Shown here piece after piece: positions 56,278 through 64,000 of a DNA stretch of 64,000 bases (position 1 is its first letter; the number at the start of each line of letters is the position of its first letter). This stretch comes from DATFVA01 sp963832715 (GTDB lineage Bacteria; Bacteroidota; Ignavibacteria; Ignavibacteriales; Ignavibacteriaceae), in the NCBI GenBank assembly GCA_963832715.1, contig CAWHVB010000003.1, positions 416,832 through 480,831 of the forward strand, given 5' to 3'. The notes below the pieces were generated by a model. The model searched no databases and was not told where the DNA came from. It worked only from the letters and a program-made list of their open reading frames with translations. The translations under genes were made by a program, and so were the position numbers.

Positions 56278-56465
56278 AATTATCACTTCCTTCTTTCTTT
56301 AGATGGTTGTAACTATTTTGAATATAAAAACTTATGATAATATCATTTAAAATTATATAATCTACGGGGCACATTCAAGGTTGTAAGTTTAACTGTAATT
56401 TGCAACACCGGCAGAAACAAAAAAGTTCATTGTAGATGCTGTTCGTCTACGGTTAGCGGGTTTTT

Positions 56466-56516
56466 CGGGGGAGATTCGGCATCTCCCTTTCGGAAGGGAA
56501 AATCAGAAGGCCCTTC
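56466..56516. repeat. Cluster of three small palindromes after phhA
   Basis: GGGAGAT-ATCTCCC, CCCTT-AAGGG and GAAGG-CCTTC occur back to back in 50 bases, downstream of phhA. The arrangement resembles a dispersed REP-like element; it may also terminate phhA. Confidence 0.5.
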
Positions 56517-56519
56517 AGT

Positions 56520-57335
56520 TCATAAAAGTCCCTCTTTTTTCGTCCAGAATTTGAATCCGTCCTCGAGGTGTTCAAACGAATCAATCGCCCAGAGGATAGG
56601 CTGAAGATGCCAGACATCATAATCCTGCCGCACAAGCTTGTCCGGATCGAAGTCCCTGACTTCCACATCTTGTGACAGTGCATGAGCGACTTCTTCCTTT
56701 GAGGATATAATCCCGGCACCGTATATTCTCATCCCTTCAGGTTTTTTTATGAGACCGAACTCAACAGTGAACCAGTGAAAAGTCTCCAGGTATTTGCGGT
56801 TAATTCCTTCGGCGTGGAAGGCAGCTTCACCGAACATCTGGTAAAAGGATGCAAAGTTCTCATCCGTCAGCAGAGGCATATGTCCGAACATATCGTGAAA
56901 GCAGTCGGGGGCGGGAGTATAATCAAGTTCATCCCTGCCTCTTATATAATCAGTGGAAGGAAAGATTCTCTTTTGCAGAAGCTCAAAAAAATTCTGCTCG
57001 TGGATCAGTCCCGGTACCCTGGCAATTTTCCAGCCTGTAGCTTTATTAAATACCCTGCTTAAATCTTTAAGAGCAGGGATCTTATCGGCTGTGAAGTTCA
57101 GCTTCCTGGTTCCTTCCAGATATTCTTCACAGACTCTGCCGGGAAGATATTTCATCTGCCTTTCGTACAGAAATTTCCATATTTCATGGTCGGATTCCGG
57201 GTAATCGGGATAAGGGATTTCATCGTGGGTGGGTACCGGGCCGGTTAACCTCTGAGGAATACATCGCGGATCCACACCCTCCTGTGCAGCCTTCTCATAA
57301 GCAGATACAATCTTCTCATCCTTTGGATCGTTCAT
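56520..57335 (-). CDS. phhA: Phenylalanine 4-monooxygenase
   Basis: 271 aa, the short bacterial form without the regulatory domain. Iron ligands His147 and His152 (CFHDMFGHMP) and Glu192 (FTVEFGL) are all present. It hydroxylates Phe to Tyr using a reduced pterin; PTPS, folE and an SDR for tetrahydrobiopterin are encoded 1.6-4 kb downstream on the same strand, though three redox genes and the palindrome cluster lie between. Confidence 0.96.
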   Translation of the reverse strand: MNDPKDEKIVSAYEKAAQEGVDPRCIPQRLTGPVPTHDEIPYPDYPESDHEIWKFLYERQMKYLPGRVCEEYLEGTRKLNFTADKIPALKDLSRVFNKATGWKIARVPGLIHEQNFFELLQKRIFPSTDYIRGRDELDYTPAPDCFHDMFGHMPLLTDENFASFYQMFGEAAFHAEGINRKYLETFHWFTVEFGLIKKPEGMRIYGAGIISSKEEVAHALSQDVEVRDFDPDKLVRQDYDVWHLQPILWAIDSFEHLEDGFKFWTKKEGLL

Positions 57336-57482
57336 TTTAACTTCCCGGATTATTCTTGTTTGGAATTTAACGGAACATAAATATTATGAGTATTAATTTC
57401 AACCACACAGCGCATAGGGGGAGGGAAAAGAATAAAGAAAAAAGTGACAAGGAAGAAGTAAAACACAAAAAGAAGGGCTAGA

Positions 57483-58499
57483 TCAGATAATGTTCACTTC
57501 TTCTTCCAGTACAACTTCAAATTGTTCATATACCGAACGTTTTATTTCTTTGGCAAAATGAAGAATTTCCTCGCCTGTTGCTCCGCCGTGATTCACTATT
57601 ACAAGTGCCTGTCTGCTGTGCGTACCGGTTTTCCCCATCCTGACTCCCTTCCATCCGGCTTTATCTATTAACCAGGCTGCAGGCAATTTTATCTTTCCGC
57701 TTTCGAGCGGGTAGCCTTTTAAATCCGGGTAGCTTTGTTTTAACAGATCGTACTGTCCGGAACCGATCTCGGGATTCTTAAAGAAACTTCCCGCGTTACC
57801 GGTTACCTCGGGATCCGGAAGTTTTTCTCTTCTGATCTTAGCGACGGCTTCACTAACATCTTTTATAGTAAAACTGCTTCTGCCTGTCTTCTCAAGTTCT
57901 TCTTTTACGTTTCCGTAGCTGGTCCTTATTTCAGGATTCTTATTCAGTTTCAATCGTATCTTAGAAACAGCAAATTTATTTTTAAGTTCATCTTTAAAGA
58001 TGCTGTAACGGTAGCCGAATCTGCAGTCAGCTTTATAAAATATTGCCGGTTTTGCTGTTTCAGTATAAAATCCGCGGAGGTACTCAAACGTTTCACTTAG
58101 TTCCTCGCCGTACGCCCCGATATTCTGAATAGGGGCTGCTCCTGCGGTTCCGGGTATGAGCGCAAGATTTTCAATCCCCCCGAGGTTTCTGTTTACACAG
58201 TACGTCACCAGATCATTCCAGTTAACACCTGCACCTGCTTCAACAATTGCAGTTTGTCCATCTTCGCTGATTATTTCAATGCCCGGGATGGAATTCTTTA
58301 TAACAAGCCCGTCATAGTCTTTAGTCAGCAGGATATTGCTTCCCCCCCCAAGGATAAATCTTGAATATGATTTTAATTCTTTATAAGAAAGGATCTCAAA
58401 CAGTTCATCTTCGCTGCGGGCATCTACAAACGCTTTCGCCGAGGCATCTACACCGAATGTATTGAATCTTTTGAGGGAATAATTTTTTGCTATTTCCAT
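57483..58499 (-). CDS. murB: UDP-N-acetylenolpyruvoylglucosamine reductase
   Basis: 338 aa. Peptidoglycan precursor synthesis. N-terminal FNTFGVDA and GGGSNIL bind FAD, GAGVNWND and IPGTAGAAPIQNIGAYG carry the active site, and NAGSFFKNPEI the catalytic Ser region. Type I MurB length. It follows lptB with about 50 bases between. Confidence 0.96.
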   Translation of the reverse strand: MEIAKNYSLKRFNTFGVDASAKAFVDARSEDELFEILSYKELKSYSRFILGGGSNILLTKDYDGLVIKNSIPGIEIISEDGQTAIVEAGAGVNWNDLVTYCVNRNLGGIENLALIPGTAGAAPIQNIGAYGEELSETFEYLRGFYTETAKPAIFYKADCRFGYRYSIFKDELKNKFAVSKIRLKLNKNPEIRTSYGNVKEELEKTGRSSFTIKDVSEAVAKIRREKLPDPEVTGNAGSFFKNPEIGSGQYDLLKQSYPDLKGYPLESGKIKLPAAWLIDKAGWKGVRMGKTGTHSRQALVIVNHGGATGEEILHFAKEIKRSVYEQFEVVLEEEVNII

Positions 58500-58550
58500 T
58501 AAAGTGAAACCTTATGTCTCAAAAACCGCCTGCCGTCTGCCAATCCAGCC

Positions 58551-59291
58551 CTACTGGTAACGGTCAAGACGGAACTTTTCACCGAGGTAGAGTTTGCGGA
58601 CTTCCTCATCTTCAGCCAGCATTTCTGCACCCCCCGATTTAAAAATAACTCCGCTGATGAGTATGTACGCATTATCAACAATGCTCAGCGTCTCGTGCAC
58701 ATTATGGTCGGTAATCAGTACGCCTATTCCGCGGTTTTTAAGATTAGCAACAATGTTCATTATATCTTCCACCGCAATGGGGTCGATCCCTGCGAATGGT
58801 TCGTCAAGAAGGATAAAACTTGGATCGGTAGCAAGGGCACGTGCTATCTCAGTACGCCGCCTTTCCCCGCCGCTCAGCTGAAACCCGATGCTTTTCCGGA
58901 TGTGTGTGATACCAAGGTCTTCCAGCAGACTCTCGCACTTCTCTTTTCTTTCCTTATTTGAGAGTTTAATCATCTGCAGAACAGCCATAAGGTTATCTTC
59001 TACTGAAAGTTTCCGGAATATTGAAGCCTCCTGTGGAAGATAACCGACACCCATGCGGGCGCGTTTATACATCGGGACTTTAGTAATTTCTGAATTGTCC
59101 AGAAAAACCTTCCCGCTGTCGGGACGTATCATTCCGGTTATCATATAAAAGGTAGTTGTCTTTCCTGCGCCGTTGGGACCAAGTAATCCTACTATTTCTC
59201 CCTTTGAAACTTTTACCGAAGCTTTATTAACTACGGTTCTGTGTTTATAAACTTTTACAAGGTCCTCGCTTCTTAATGTCTTTTCATCCAT
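58551..59291 (-). CDS. lptB: LPS export ABC transporter ATPase LptB
   Basis: 246 aa. Walker A GPNGAGKTT (38-46), signature LSGGERRRTEIARAL, Walker B FILLDEPFAGIDP. The GIGVLITDHNVHETL segment is typical of LptB. Stop is followed by murB. Works with LptFG, which are not in the window. Confidence 0.97.
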   Translation of the reverse strand: MDEKTLRSEDLVKVYKHRTVVNKASVKVSKGEIVGLLGPNGAGKTTTFYMITGMIRPDSGKVFLDNSEITKVPMYKRARMGVGYLPQEASIFRKLSVEDNLMAVLQMIKLSNKERKEKCESLLEDLGITHIRKSIGFQLSGGERRRTEIARALATDPSFILLDEPFAGIDPIAVEDIMNIVANLKNRGIGVLITDHNVHETLSIVDNAYILISGVIFKSGGAEMLAEDEEVRKLYLGEKFRLDRYQ

Positions 59292-59293
59292 AA

Positions 59294-60736
59294 TTATTTC
59301 AGTGTATCCATTGGTGAAAATATTTTTCCTGCCGGCCTGATCTGTTTAATAAGTTCACTCTTAACCGGACGGTTGGTGACAAGGTTGAACTTCGGCAGTG
59401 CAAAAGTCTGTTCCTTGCCTTTTACCAGGTTCTCGGGATAATATTCACTTTTGGGAGAACCATATAAGCGGACTTCATTTATCTTCTTTCCTTTAAAATT
59501 CAAAGATGCCGATTCGGCGGATGACTGTGTCAGTCCGTTAGGTTTTTGTTCATCATTATACATATAATAAACGTTATAAACGCTTCCCTTCACCTCAACC
59601 CGGGTTATATTTCCTTTATCAAAATACATAATTAATCCATCCCCTGAAATCTGGTTATACCTGTCTTGATAAATATCATTAGGTGAAAGCACAAAAGCAT
59701 TACCGATGTCCTCAAGCGCCTTTACCTCGTTATCGCTTAAAAATATGATGATGGAATCTCCTGTCAGCTGCGTCTGCTCATTCCACAGAACGGGCTTCAT
59801 ATCTCCTTCTTTCCTGCGATATGTAATAATCTTCTCATCATCTTTTTCATAAACTGAGTAATCATTCAGAGAGGCAAACGCTCCCCGCCAGATTTTGACA
59901 GAATCTTCCGCTTTAAACAGGTTCGTTGTATCGCGCCAGGATTCCATTGATTTGGATTTTATTAGAAGTGTATCAAGCGTCGTCTGCATGCTGTCATTCC
60001 CTACTATAAGAGAATCAGGTCTGCGTGTAAGTATAGTATCCACCTGCAGCAGCAGGGGCTTCACATCAATCACCGTGTGATATTCCTGCCCGTAATCTAT
60101 AAGATGTTCACCGAAAATCTGAACATTATTACTTGTATTCTCTATCCTTACGTCACTGGTTGCAAACGTTACCCGTGAATTCCTGAAATGCTCCAGCGTA
60201 TCCGCATCGATAACGTTGTCCTTCTGAACAATCCTGACGCTGCCGACGGCTATGGCGCGGTCTTCTTTCTTGAAATAAGTCAGCTTCTGCGAAGTCAAAG
60301 TACTTGCGGTATCATACAAAGTTACCTTGCTTCTGAACACCGCTTTATCATCATTAAAAAAATATTCGCCTGAGTCAGCCGAAAGGATTACCTTTTTATC
60401 ATCGAGCTGAACCCCGGCGCTGCTTTCCGCACGTCTTTCATCGCCGTAATAAAATCCGCGGGGGGTTTTAATTGTCATACTATCCTGCTTCACCACAACA
60501 TTCCCTATAAGCTCAGCGTCGTTGCGGGAGATGTACTGGATAGCTTTATTGCAGGTGATAATAACATTCCCCTGGGTAAGCACAACGTTTCCATAAACCT
60601 CACGCGTAGTTTCCCCGCTCACTACCTTCCCTACCAGGCTGTCGCCCACGACAGTGATCATCTCTCCCTTTTCCTGCGAAAATACGGTCACCGAAAAGAG
60701 AATGAACATTAAAGTTATTTGAAAATATTTACTCAT
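59294..60736 (-). CDS. LptA/OstA-like LPS transport protein
   Basis: 480 aa with signal peptide. Two or more OstA/LptA-type repeats (ITVVGDSLVGKVVSGETTREVYGNVVLTQ-like and RRAESSAGVQLDDKKVIL) in beta-taco style. Much longer than E. coli LptA (~185 aa); whether it is LptA or a mini-LptD-like protein is open. Two bases before lptB; two bases after lptC. Confidence 0.85.
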   Translation of the reverse strand: MSKYFQITLMFILFSVTVFSQEKGEMITVVGDSLVGKVVSGETTREVYGNVVLTQGNVIITCNKAIQYISRNDAELIGNVVVKQDSMTIKTPRGFYYGDERRAESSAGVQLDDKKVILSADSGEYFFNDDKAVFRSKVTLYDTASTLTSQKLTYFKKEDRAIAVGSVRIVQKDNVIDADTLEHFRNSRVTFATSDVRIENTSNNVQIFGEHLIDYGQEYHTVIDVKPLLLQVDTILTRRPDSLIVGNDSMQTTLDTLLIKSKSMESWRDTTNLFKAEDSVKIWRGAFASLNDYSVYEKDDEKIITYRRKEGDMKPVLWNEQTQLTGDSIIIFLSDNEVKALEDIGNAFVLSPNDIYQDRYNQISGDGLIMYFDKGNITRVEVKGSVYNVYYMYNDEQKPNGLTQSSAESASLNFKGKKINEVRLYGSPKSEYYPENLVKGKEQTFALPKFNLVTNRPVKSELIKQIRPAGKIFSPMDTLK

Positions 60737-60738
60737 TG

Positions 60739-61284
60739 TTATTTAAGACTATCAGCCCTGGCGGTATAAGTTATATTATAAATGACATAATTAGTAAGGT
60801 TCTGGTTTGACTCAAATCCATAACCCTGAATTTTTTCTTTAGCAGTAAGAATAGTAACAAATTTATCAGAAACAATCTTTGCATCCTTATTCCGCCACAT
60901 TAATTCATCAGTTTTAATTGTTACACCGCTGTCGCTTACAGCAACCACACTATCCGTCGCATAAAGATTTTTTGTGGCATCATCAACCTTCCCTTTTTTT
61001 GATGTCAGGGTCGTTGTTTTTATTTCAGCAGGATTGTAGAAGTCAACCTTAACCCCGCTATCGAGCAAGGTTTCCTTTGACTCAGCAAATACTCTGAGGT
61101 GACCTGCATAAAGTATAGCCGTTGTCCTCCCTGAATCCGAAAAAATCACCTTGGCATCCCAGCTTTCCTGTGCAGGTATTTCCTCCTCATTCAGATCCGG
61201 GTTGATATGCGGTTTAACTTTTTGTTCACCGCAGCCGATGTAAATAAATATCAATGCAGCGGCCAGGAATAAAAAATATCTCAT
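60739..61284 (-). CDS. lptC: LptC family lipoprotein
   Basis: 181 aa. N-terminal lipobox ALIFIYIGC (Cys at ~18) then a beta-rich LptC domain (VIFSDSGRTTAILYAGHLRV, GKVDDATKNLYATDSVV). Periplasmic bridge of the Lpt machine. Start overlaps kdsD stop by four bases. Confidence 0.88.
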   Translation of the reverse strand: MRYFLFLAAALIFIYIGCGEQKVKPHINPDLNEEEIPAQESWDAKVIFSDSGRTTAILYAGHLRVFAESKETLLDSGVKVDFYNPAEIKTTTLTSKKGKVDDATKNLYATDSVVAVSDSGVTIKTDELMWRNKDAKIVSDKFVTILTAKEKIQGYGFESNQNLTNYVIYNITYTARADSLK

Positions 61285-62258
61285 CTCTGCTGCAGTCCAA
61301 GGTTGATTAAATCATGCAGATGTAATATACCCACGGGTTTATTGTTGTCATCCACAATTACGAGGGTGGTGATTTTAAAATTTTCCATCTGCTGTAGTGC
61401 AAGCGAAGCAAGATAAAATTCCTTCGTAACCTTTGGATTTTTTGTCATAATATCCGCGGCAGTAAGACTCTTTATCTCAAGTGTTTTTTCCAACAGCCTT
61501 CTTAAATCACCGTCAGTAATGATCCCTGCAAGAACACCTGCACTATTTACAACGCAGGTGGTTCCAAGTCTTTTGGAAGTTATCTCAAGAATAACATCCT
61601 TAATCGATGCATTTTCATATACTGAAGGTATTTTATCTCCCTTGATCATTATTTCTTTGATCTGAAGCGAGAGCCGTTTACCAAGACTTCCTCCCGGATG
61701 CAGAAAGGCAAAGTCCTCAGCAGTAAAATCTCTTTTCTCCAGCAATGCAACGGAGAGGGCGTCACCCATTGCCAGAGTTGCAGTTGTTGAGGCTGTCGGG
61801 GCAAGGTCGTGGGGACATGCTTCCTCTTTAATTCCGATATTCAGGAAAATATCGCATTCCCCGGCAAGGCGGGATTCCCTCGAGCCGCACATTGCAATCA
61901 GGGAAACCTTCAAACGTTTTAACATCGGAAGCAAATTAGAAATTTCCTCTGTATCACCGCTTTTGCTTATCAGTATAACAACATCTTCCTGTCTAACCAT
62001 TCCGAGATCGCCGTGAAGTGCATCGGTGGGATGAAGATAGATTGAAGCAGTTCCGGTTGAGTTTAAAGTAGCAACTATTTTGCGTGCTATAAGACCCGAC
62101 TTTCCCATACCGGTTAAAACAACACGTCCTTTACAGCCATAGATGGCCTCCACTGCTTTAACGAATTCTGCATCTATATTATTCTCAAGACCTGCAACAG
62201 CCGCTGCTTCAATCCTGATAACCTCCCTGCCTTTTTTTATTATTTCTTCGGAGTTCAA
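61281..62258 (-). CDS. kdsD: Arabinose-5-phosphate isomerase (KpsF/GutQ-like)
   Basis: 325 aa. SIS domain (GKGRVVLTGMGKSGLIARKI-like, SGDTEEISNLLP, HPGGSLGK) and two CBS domains (about 205-325). Makes arabinose-5-phosphate for Kdo. Start TTG 62258 overlaps the upstream TGA (TTGA). Confidence 0.95.
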   Translation of the reverse strand: MNSEEIIKKGREVIRIEAAAVAGLENNIDAEFVKAVEAIYGCKGRVVLTGMGKSGLIARKIVATLNSTGTASIYLHPTDALHGDLGMVRQEDVVILISKSGDTEEISNLLPMLKRLKVSLIAMCGSRESRLAGECDIFLNIGIKEEACPHDLAPTASTTATLAMGDALSVALLEKRDFTAEDFAFLHPGGSLGKRLSLQIKEIMIKGDKIPSVYENASIKDVILEITSKRLGTTCVVNSAGVLAGIITDGDLRRLLEKTLEIKSLTAADIMTKNPKVTKEFYLASLALQQMENFKITTLVIVDDNNKPVGILHLHDLINLGLQQR

Positions 62259-63016
62259 CTTTTTCCCTTCCTGAACAAATCTTTTATACTTTTAGGACGA
62301 CTGACGGGTACGTCCTGATTAAGGTATCTTGAAAAATCTATTGAGAACCTTCTCATATATTTATTATAAAGAACGAAAGCATTAATCAGATCATTATCGG
62401 AAAACTCCTCCTGTTTGGCGAACATCAAGCGCGGATTCAAAGCCTCTTTTGGATCTTTAATTCGTTTAAAGCGCATCAACTCATTGTAGTAATTCGTAAG
62501 AGGTACCAGGTGGTTAACCCCGCTTTCACTTTCGTGAAGCCATATTTTTTTGTGCGAAGGAGCGAATACCAGTACATATTTATTTTTGGATATAACTACT
62601 TCTCTTACATCTTTATTATCGCCGGGAGATTTATCTCCGGGATTCCAATCAGAGTAGCTCCATTTTCCCAGTTCAGTAATCTCATCCGGAATACTCCCGG
62701 AGTTCCTGACCGAAAGATCGAACTCGATCTCATCATCGATTTCTTCATTTATAAGGATATCTATCTCGTCCCCGGGAACTATAATAGTTCCGGCTGTAAA
62801 TACAGGGGTTGACGAAAATGATAAATCAGGTATAGTATTCTCCTTACCTAGTATAAAATTATTGTTTTGAAATCTTCCATAACCGGTCACCATAAGCCTG
62901 TCAATTTTTTCCCTGTAACGTTTATAACCCGGTTTTTCTTCAGGCAGAACAGAAAAGAGAAGGTATCTCTCCTGACCGGTTAATTGTCTTGGAAATTGTT
63001 GAATACCGGAATTCAC
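62255..63016 (-). CDS. Uncharacterised protein in the kdsA-kdsD operon
   Basis: 253 aa, soluble, without signal peptide or membrane helix. It has acidic and aromatic segments (SYSDWNPGDKSP, KIWLHESESGVNHLVPL, NYYNELMRFKRIKDPKEALNP). I do not recognise a family. No HAD motif (DxDxT), so it is not KdsC, although it occupies the kdsC-like position. Start GTG 63016 overlaps the kdsA stop (GTGA) and its end overlaps kdsD. Confidence 0.85.
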   Translation of the reverse strand: MNSGIQQFPRQLTGQERYLLFSVLPEEKPGYKRYREKIDRLMVTGYGRFQNNNFILGKENTIPDLSFSSTPVFTAGTIIVPGDEIDILINEEIDDEIEFDLSVRNSGSIPDEITELGKWSYSDWNPGDKSPGDNKDVREVVISKNKYVLVFAPSHKKIWLHESESGVNHLVPLTNYYNELMRFKRIKDPKEALNPRLMFAKQEEFSDNDLINAFVLYNKYMRRFSIDFSRYLNQDVPVSRPKSIKDLFRKGKS

Positions 63017-63828
63017 TCTGATCCTTTTGATATTATATCAATTCTTTTAACGTCCTGGAGGAGAGCCTTAAGTCCGGCCAGCGGGAACTGGCTTGATGCA
63101 TCGCTTAACGCCTTTTCCGGTTCGGGATGTACTTCAAGGAAGAGTGCATCGATGCCGACTGCCGCGGCGGCTTTAGCGAGGTACTTTATGTATTCCGGCT
63201 GACCTCCGCTCGTATTTCCTTTTGAAGGAAGCTGAACCGAATGAGTTGCATCCATCACCACAGGATAACCGAGTTTACGCATGATTACCAGGGATCTCAT
63301 ATCTACGACGAGGTTATGATATCCGAATGTCGTGCCTCTTTCAGTGAGCATAATCTTTTTATTGCCGGTTGACAAAACTTTACCGGCAGCATATTTCATA
63401 TCCTCAGGAGCCAGGAACTGACCTTTTTTGATATTAACAACTTTTCCTGTCTCACCGGCAGCAATAAGCAGATCTGTCTGCCTGCATAAAAACGCAGGGA
63501 TCTGAAGAACATCAGCATATTCTGCTGCAATCTGAGCCTCTGCGGGCAGGTGGATATCGGTTAACACCGGCACTTCAAATTCATCTCTGACAGCTCCCAA
63601 TATCTTAAGCGCTTCCTTATCTCCGATACCGGTAAAAGAATCCGGACTGGTGCGGTTGGCTTTTTTATAGCTTGCCTTAAATATAAAAGGTATATCAAGT
63701 GAAGCTGTTATTGATTTAATCTCTGCAGCAGTTTCTCTCACAAGCTTTTCACTTTCAACCACGCAGGGACCGGCGATAAGAACAAAACGATTATTTCCGC
63801 CAGCTTTTATATTGCCTACTTCAACCAT
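63013..63828 (-). CDS. kdsA: 3-deoxy-8-phosphooctulonate (Kdo-8-P) synthase
   Basis: About 271 aa. VLIAGPCVVES start, FKASYKKANRTS, EVPVLTDIHLPAE, MLTERGTTFGY and VMDATHSVQLP are KdsA hallmarks. Makes Kdo-8-phosphate from PEP and arabinose-5-phosphate. I chose ATG 63828; an upstream TTG at 63840 is open. A -7-like TATATTTG lies 30-37 bases upstream. Confidence 0.96.
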   Translation of the reverse strand: MVEVGNIKAGGNNRFVLIAGPCVVESEKLVRETAAEIKSITASLDIPFIFKASYKKANRTSPDSFTGIGDKEALKILGAVRDEFEVPVLTDIHLPAEAQIAAEYADVLQIPAFLCRQTDLLIAAGETGKVVNIKKGQFLAPEDMKYAAGKVLSTGNKKIMLTERGTTFGYHNLVVDMRSLVIMRKLGYPVVMDATHSVQLPSKGNTSGGQPEYIKYLAKAAAAVGIDALFLEVHPEPEKALSDASSQFPLAGLKALLQDVKRIDIISKGSE

Positions 63829-63857
63829 ATTCTTAATCAATCTGATTTAATATGAAC

Positions 63858-63865
63858 CAAATATA
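63858..63865 (-). promoter_or_regulatory. -7-like TATATTTG before kdsA
   Basis: On the minus strand TATATTTG matches TAnnTTTG and lies about 30 bases before the kdsA ATG. No TTTG partner 21 bases further upstream; hence weak. Confidence 0.3.
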
Positions 63866-63956
63866 AAAAAAAGCGTTTACTTAATGAATTCGACCGGCAG
63901 GTGACCCAATTTTGAAATAAGGGGAACATATCTCTCCAAATAAATGAATCAATTAC

Positions 63957-64000
63957 ATGACTCTTAATAATATCAGGGCTCTCAAAAGCACATTGATTTA
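63957..64000 (+). CDS. Possible start of a plus-strand gene at the right edge
   Basis: From ATG 63957 the frame MTLNNIRALKSTLI stays open to the end of the window. No clear ribosome site is visible. It could be a divergent gene start, or chance. Confidence 0.2.
   Translation, partial: MTLNNIRALKSTLI

Noticed and set aside
62255..63016. Calling the unknown gene kdsC
   Set aside because: No HAD-family DxDxT or other phosphatase motif is seen.

Overview
The window looks like a chromosomal segment of a member of the Bacteroidota/Chlorobiota/Ignavibacteriota group, most likely Ignavibacteria-like. This is inference from gene content: a type IX secretion locus (PorU, PorV), several proteins with C-terminal 'YPNPF' T9SS sorting domains, an HU-membrane-SPOR protein, a TonB/ExbBD operon, and promoter-like TTTG-N21-TAnnTTTG signals of the Bacteroidota type. 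It is AT-rich, Gram-negative (Kdo synthesis, Lpt transport, outer-membrane barrels) and mostly coded on the minus strand.

Layout. 1-7.3 kb: partial zinc-ribbon gene, S41 protease, tmk, YbbR protein, two bacterial-microcompartment shell genes behind their own promoter and terminator, ruvX and a bifunctional (p)ppGpp synthetase/hydrolase with a frameshift. 7.5-11.9 kb: der, a flavin disulfide reductase, upp and a TPR protein. 11.9-13.8 kb: an 8-bp tandem repeat (GTGAATGG/GTGATTGG) split by an IS3-family element with a 3-bp target duplication. 13.9-26.3 kb: secretion/outer-membrane block (DUF5683-like gene, peptidase/propeller/barrel protein, an M6-like protein without its zinc motif, PorV, PorU). 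26.4-28.5 kb: peroxiredoxin, HD hydrolase, endonuclease III, thin ferredoxin. 28.6-31.4 kb: tRNA-Gln, tRNA-Glu, gene remnants and a frameshifted Fic protein preceded by a palindrome. 31.4-33.6 kb: NHL propeller and small membrane proteins. 33.6-42.6 kb: a seven-gene envelope operon (DUF92, giant TPR, TonB-receptor-like barrel, HU-SPOR, ExbB, ExbD, TonB). 42.8-47.5 kb: beta-barrel, CMD-like and TPR genes, tRNA-Leu, and an ECF sigma/anti-sigma/Spy-like module. 47.6-53.2 kb: two T9SS cargo proteins and a lipoprotein with duplicated jelly-roll modules. 53.3-57.3 kb: a probable tetrahydrobiopterin set (PTPS, folE, SDR) on the same strand as phenylalanine hydroxylase and three redox proteins. 57.5-63.8 kb: murB, lptB, an LptA-like gene, lptC, kdsD, an unknown gene and kdsA.

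The genes group into coherent envelope functions: LPS core synthesis and export, T9SS export of cargo, and a Tol/TonB-like energised trans-envelope complex. The least explained pieces are the isolated shell-protein pair with its long C-terminal extension, the unknown protein between kdsA and kdsD, and the HU-SPOR envelope operon.

Caution: at least six genes carry a single-base frameshift that would be repaired by adding or removing one base (rel, DUF5683-like, IS transposase, Fic, a small WD40-like ORF, SDR). Such a density suggests residual sequence errors, or less likely real decay.
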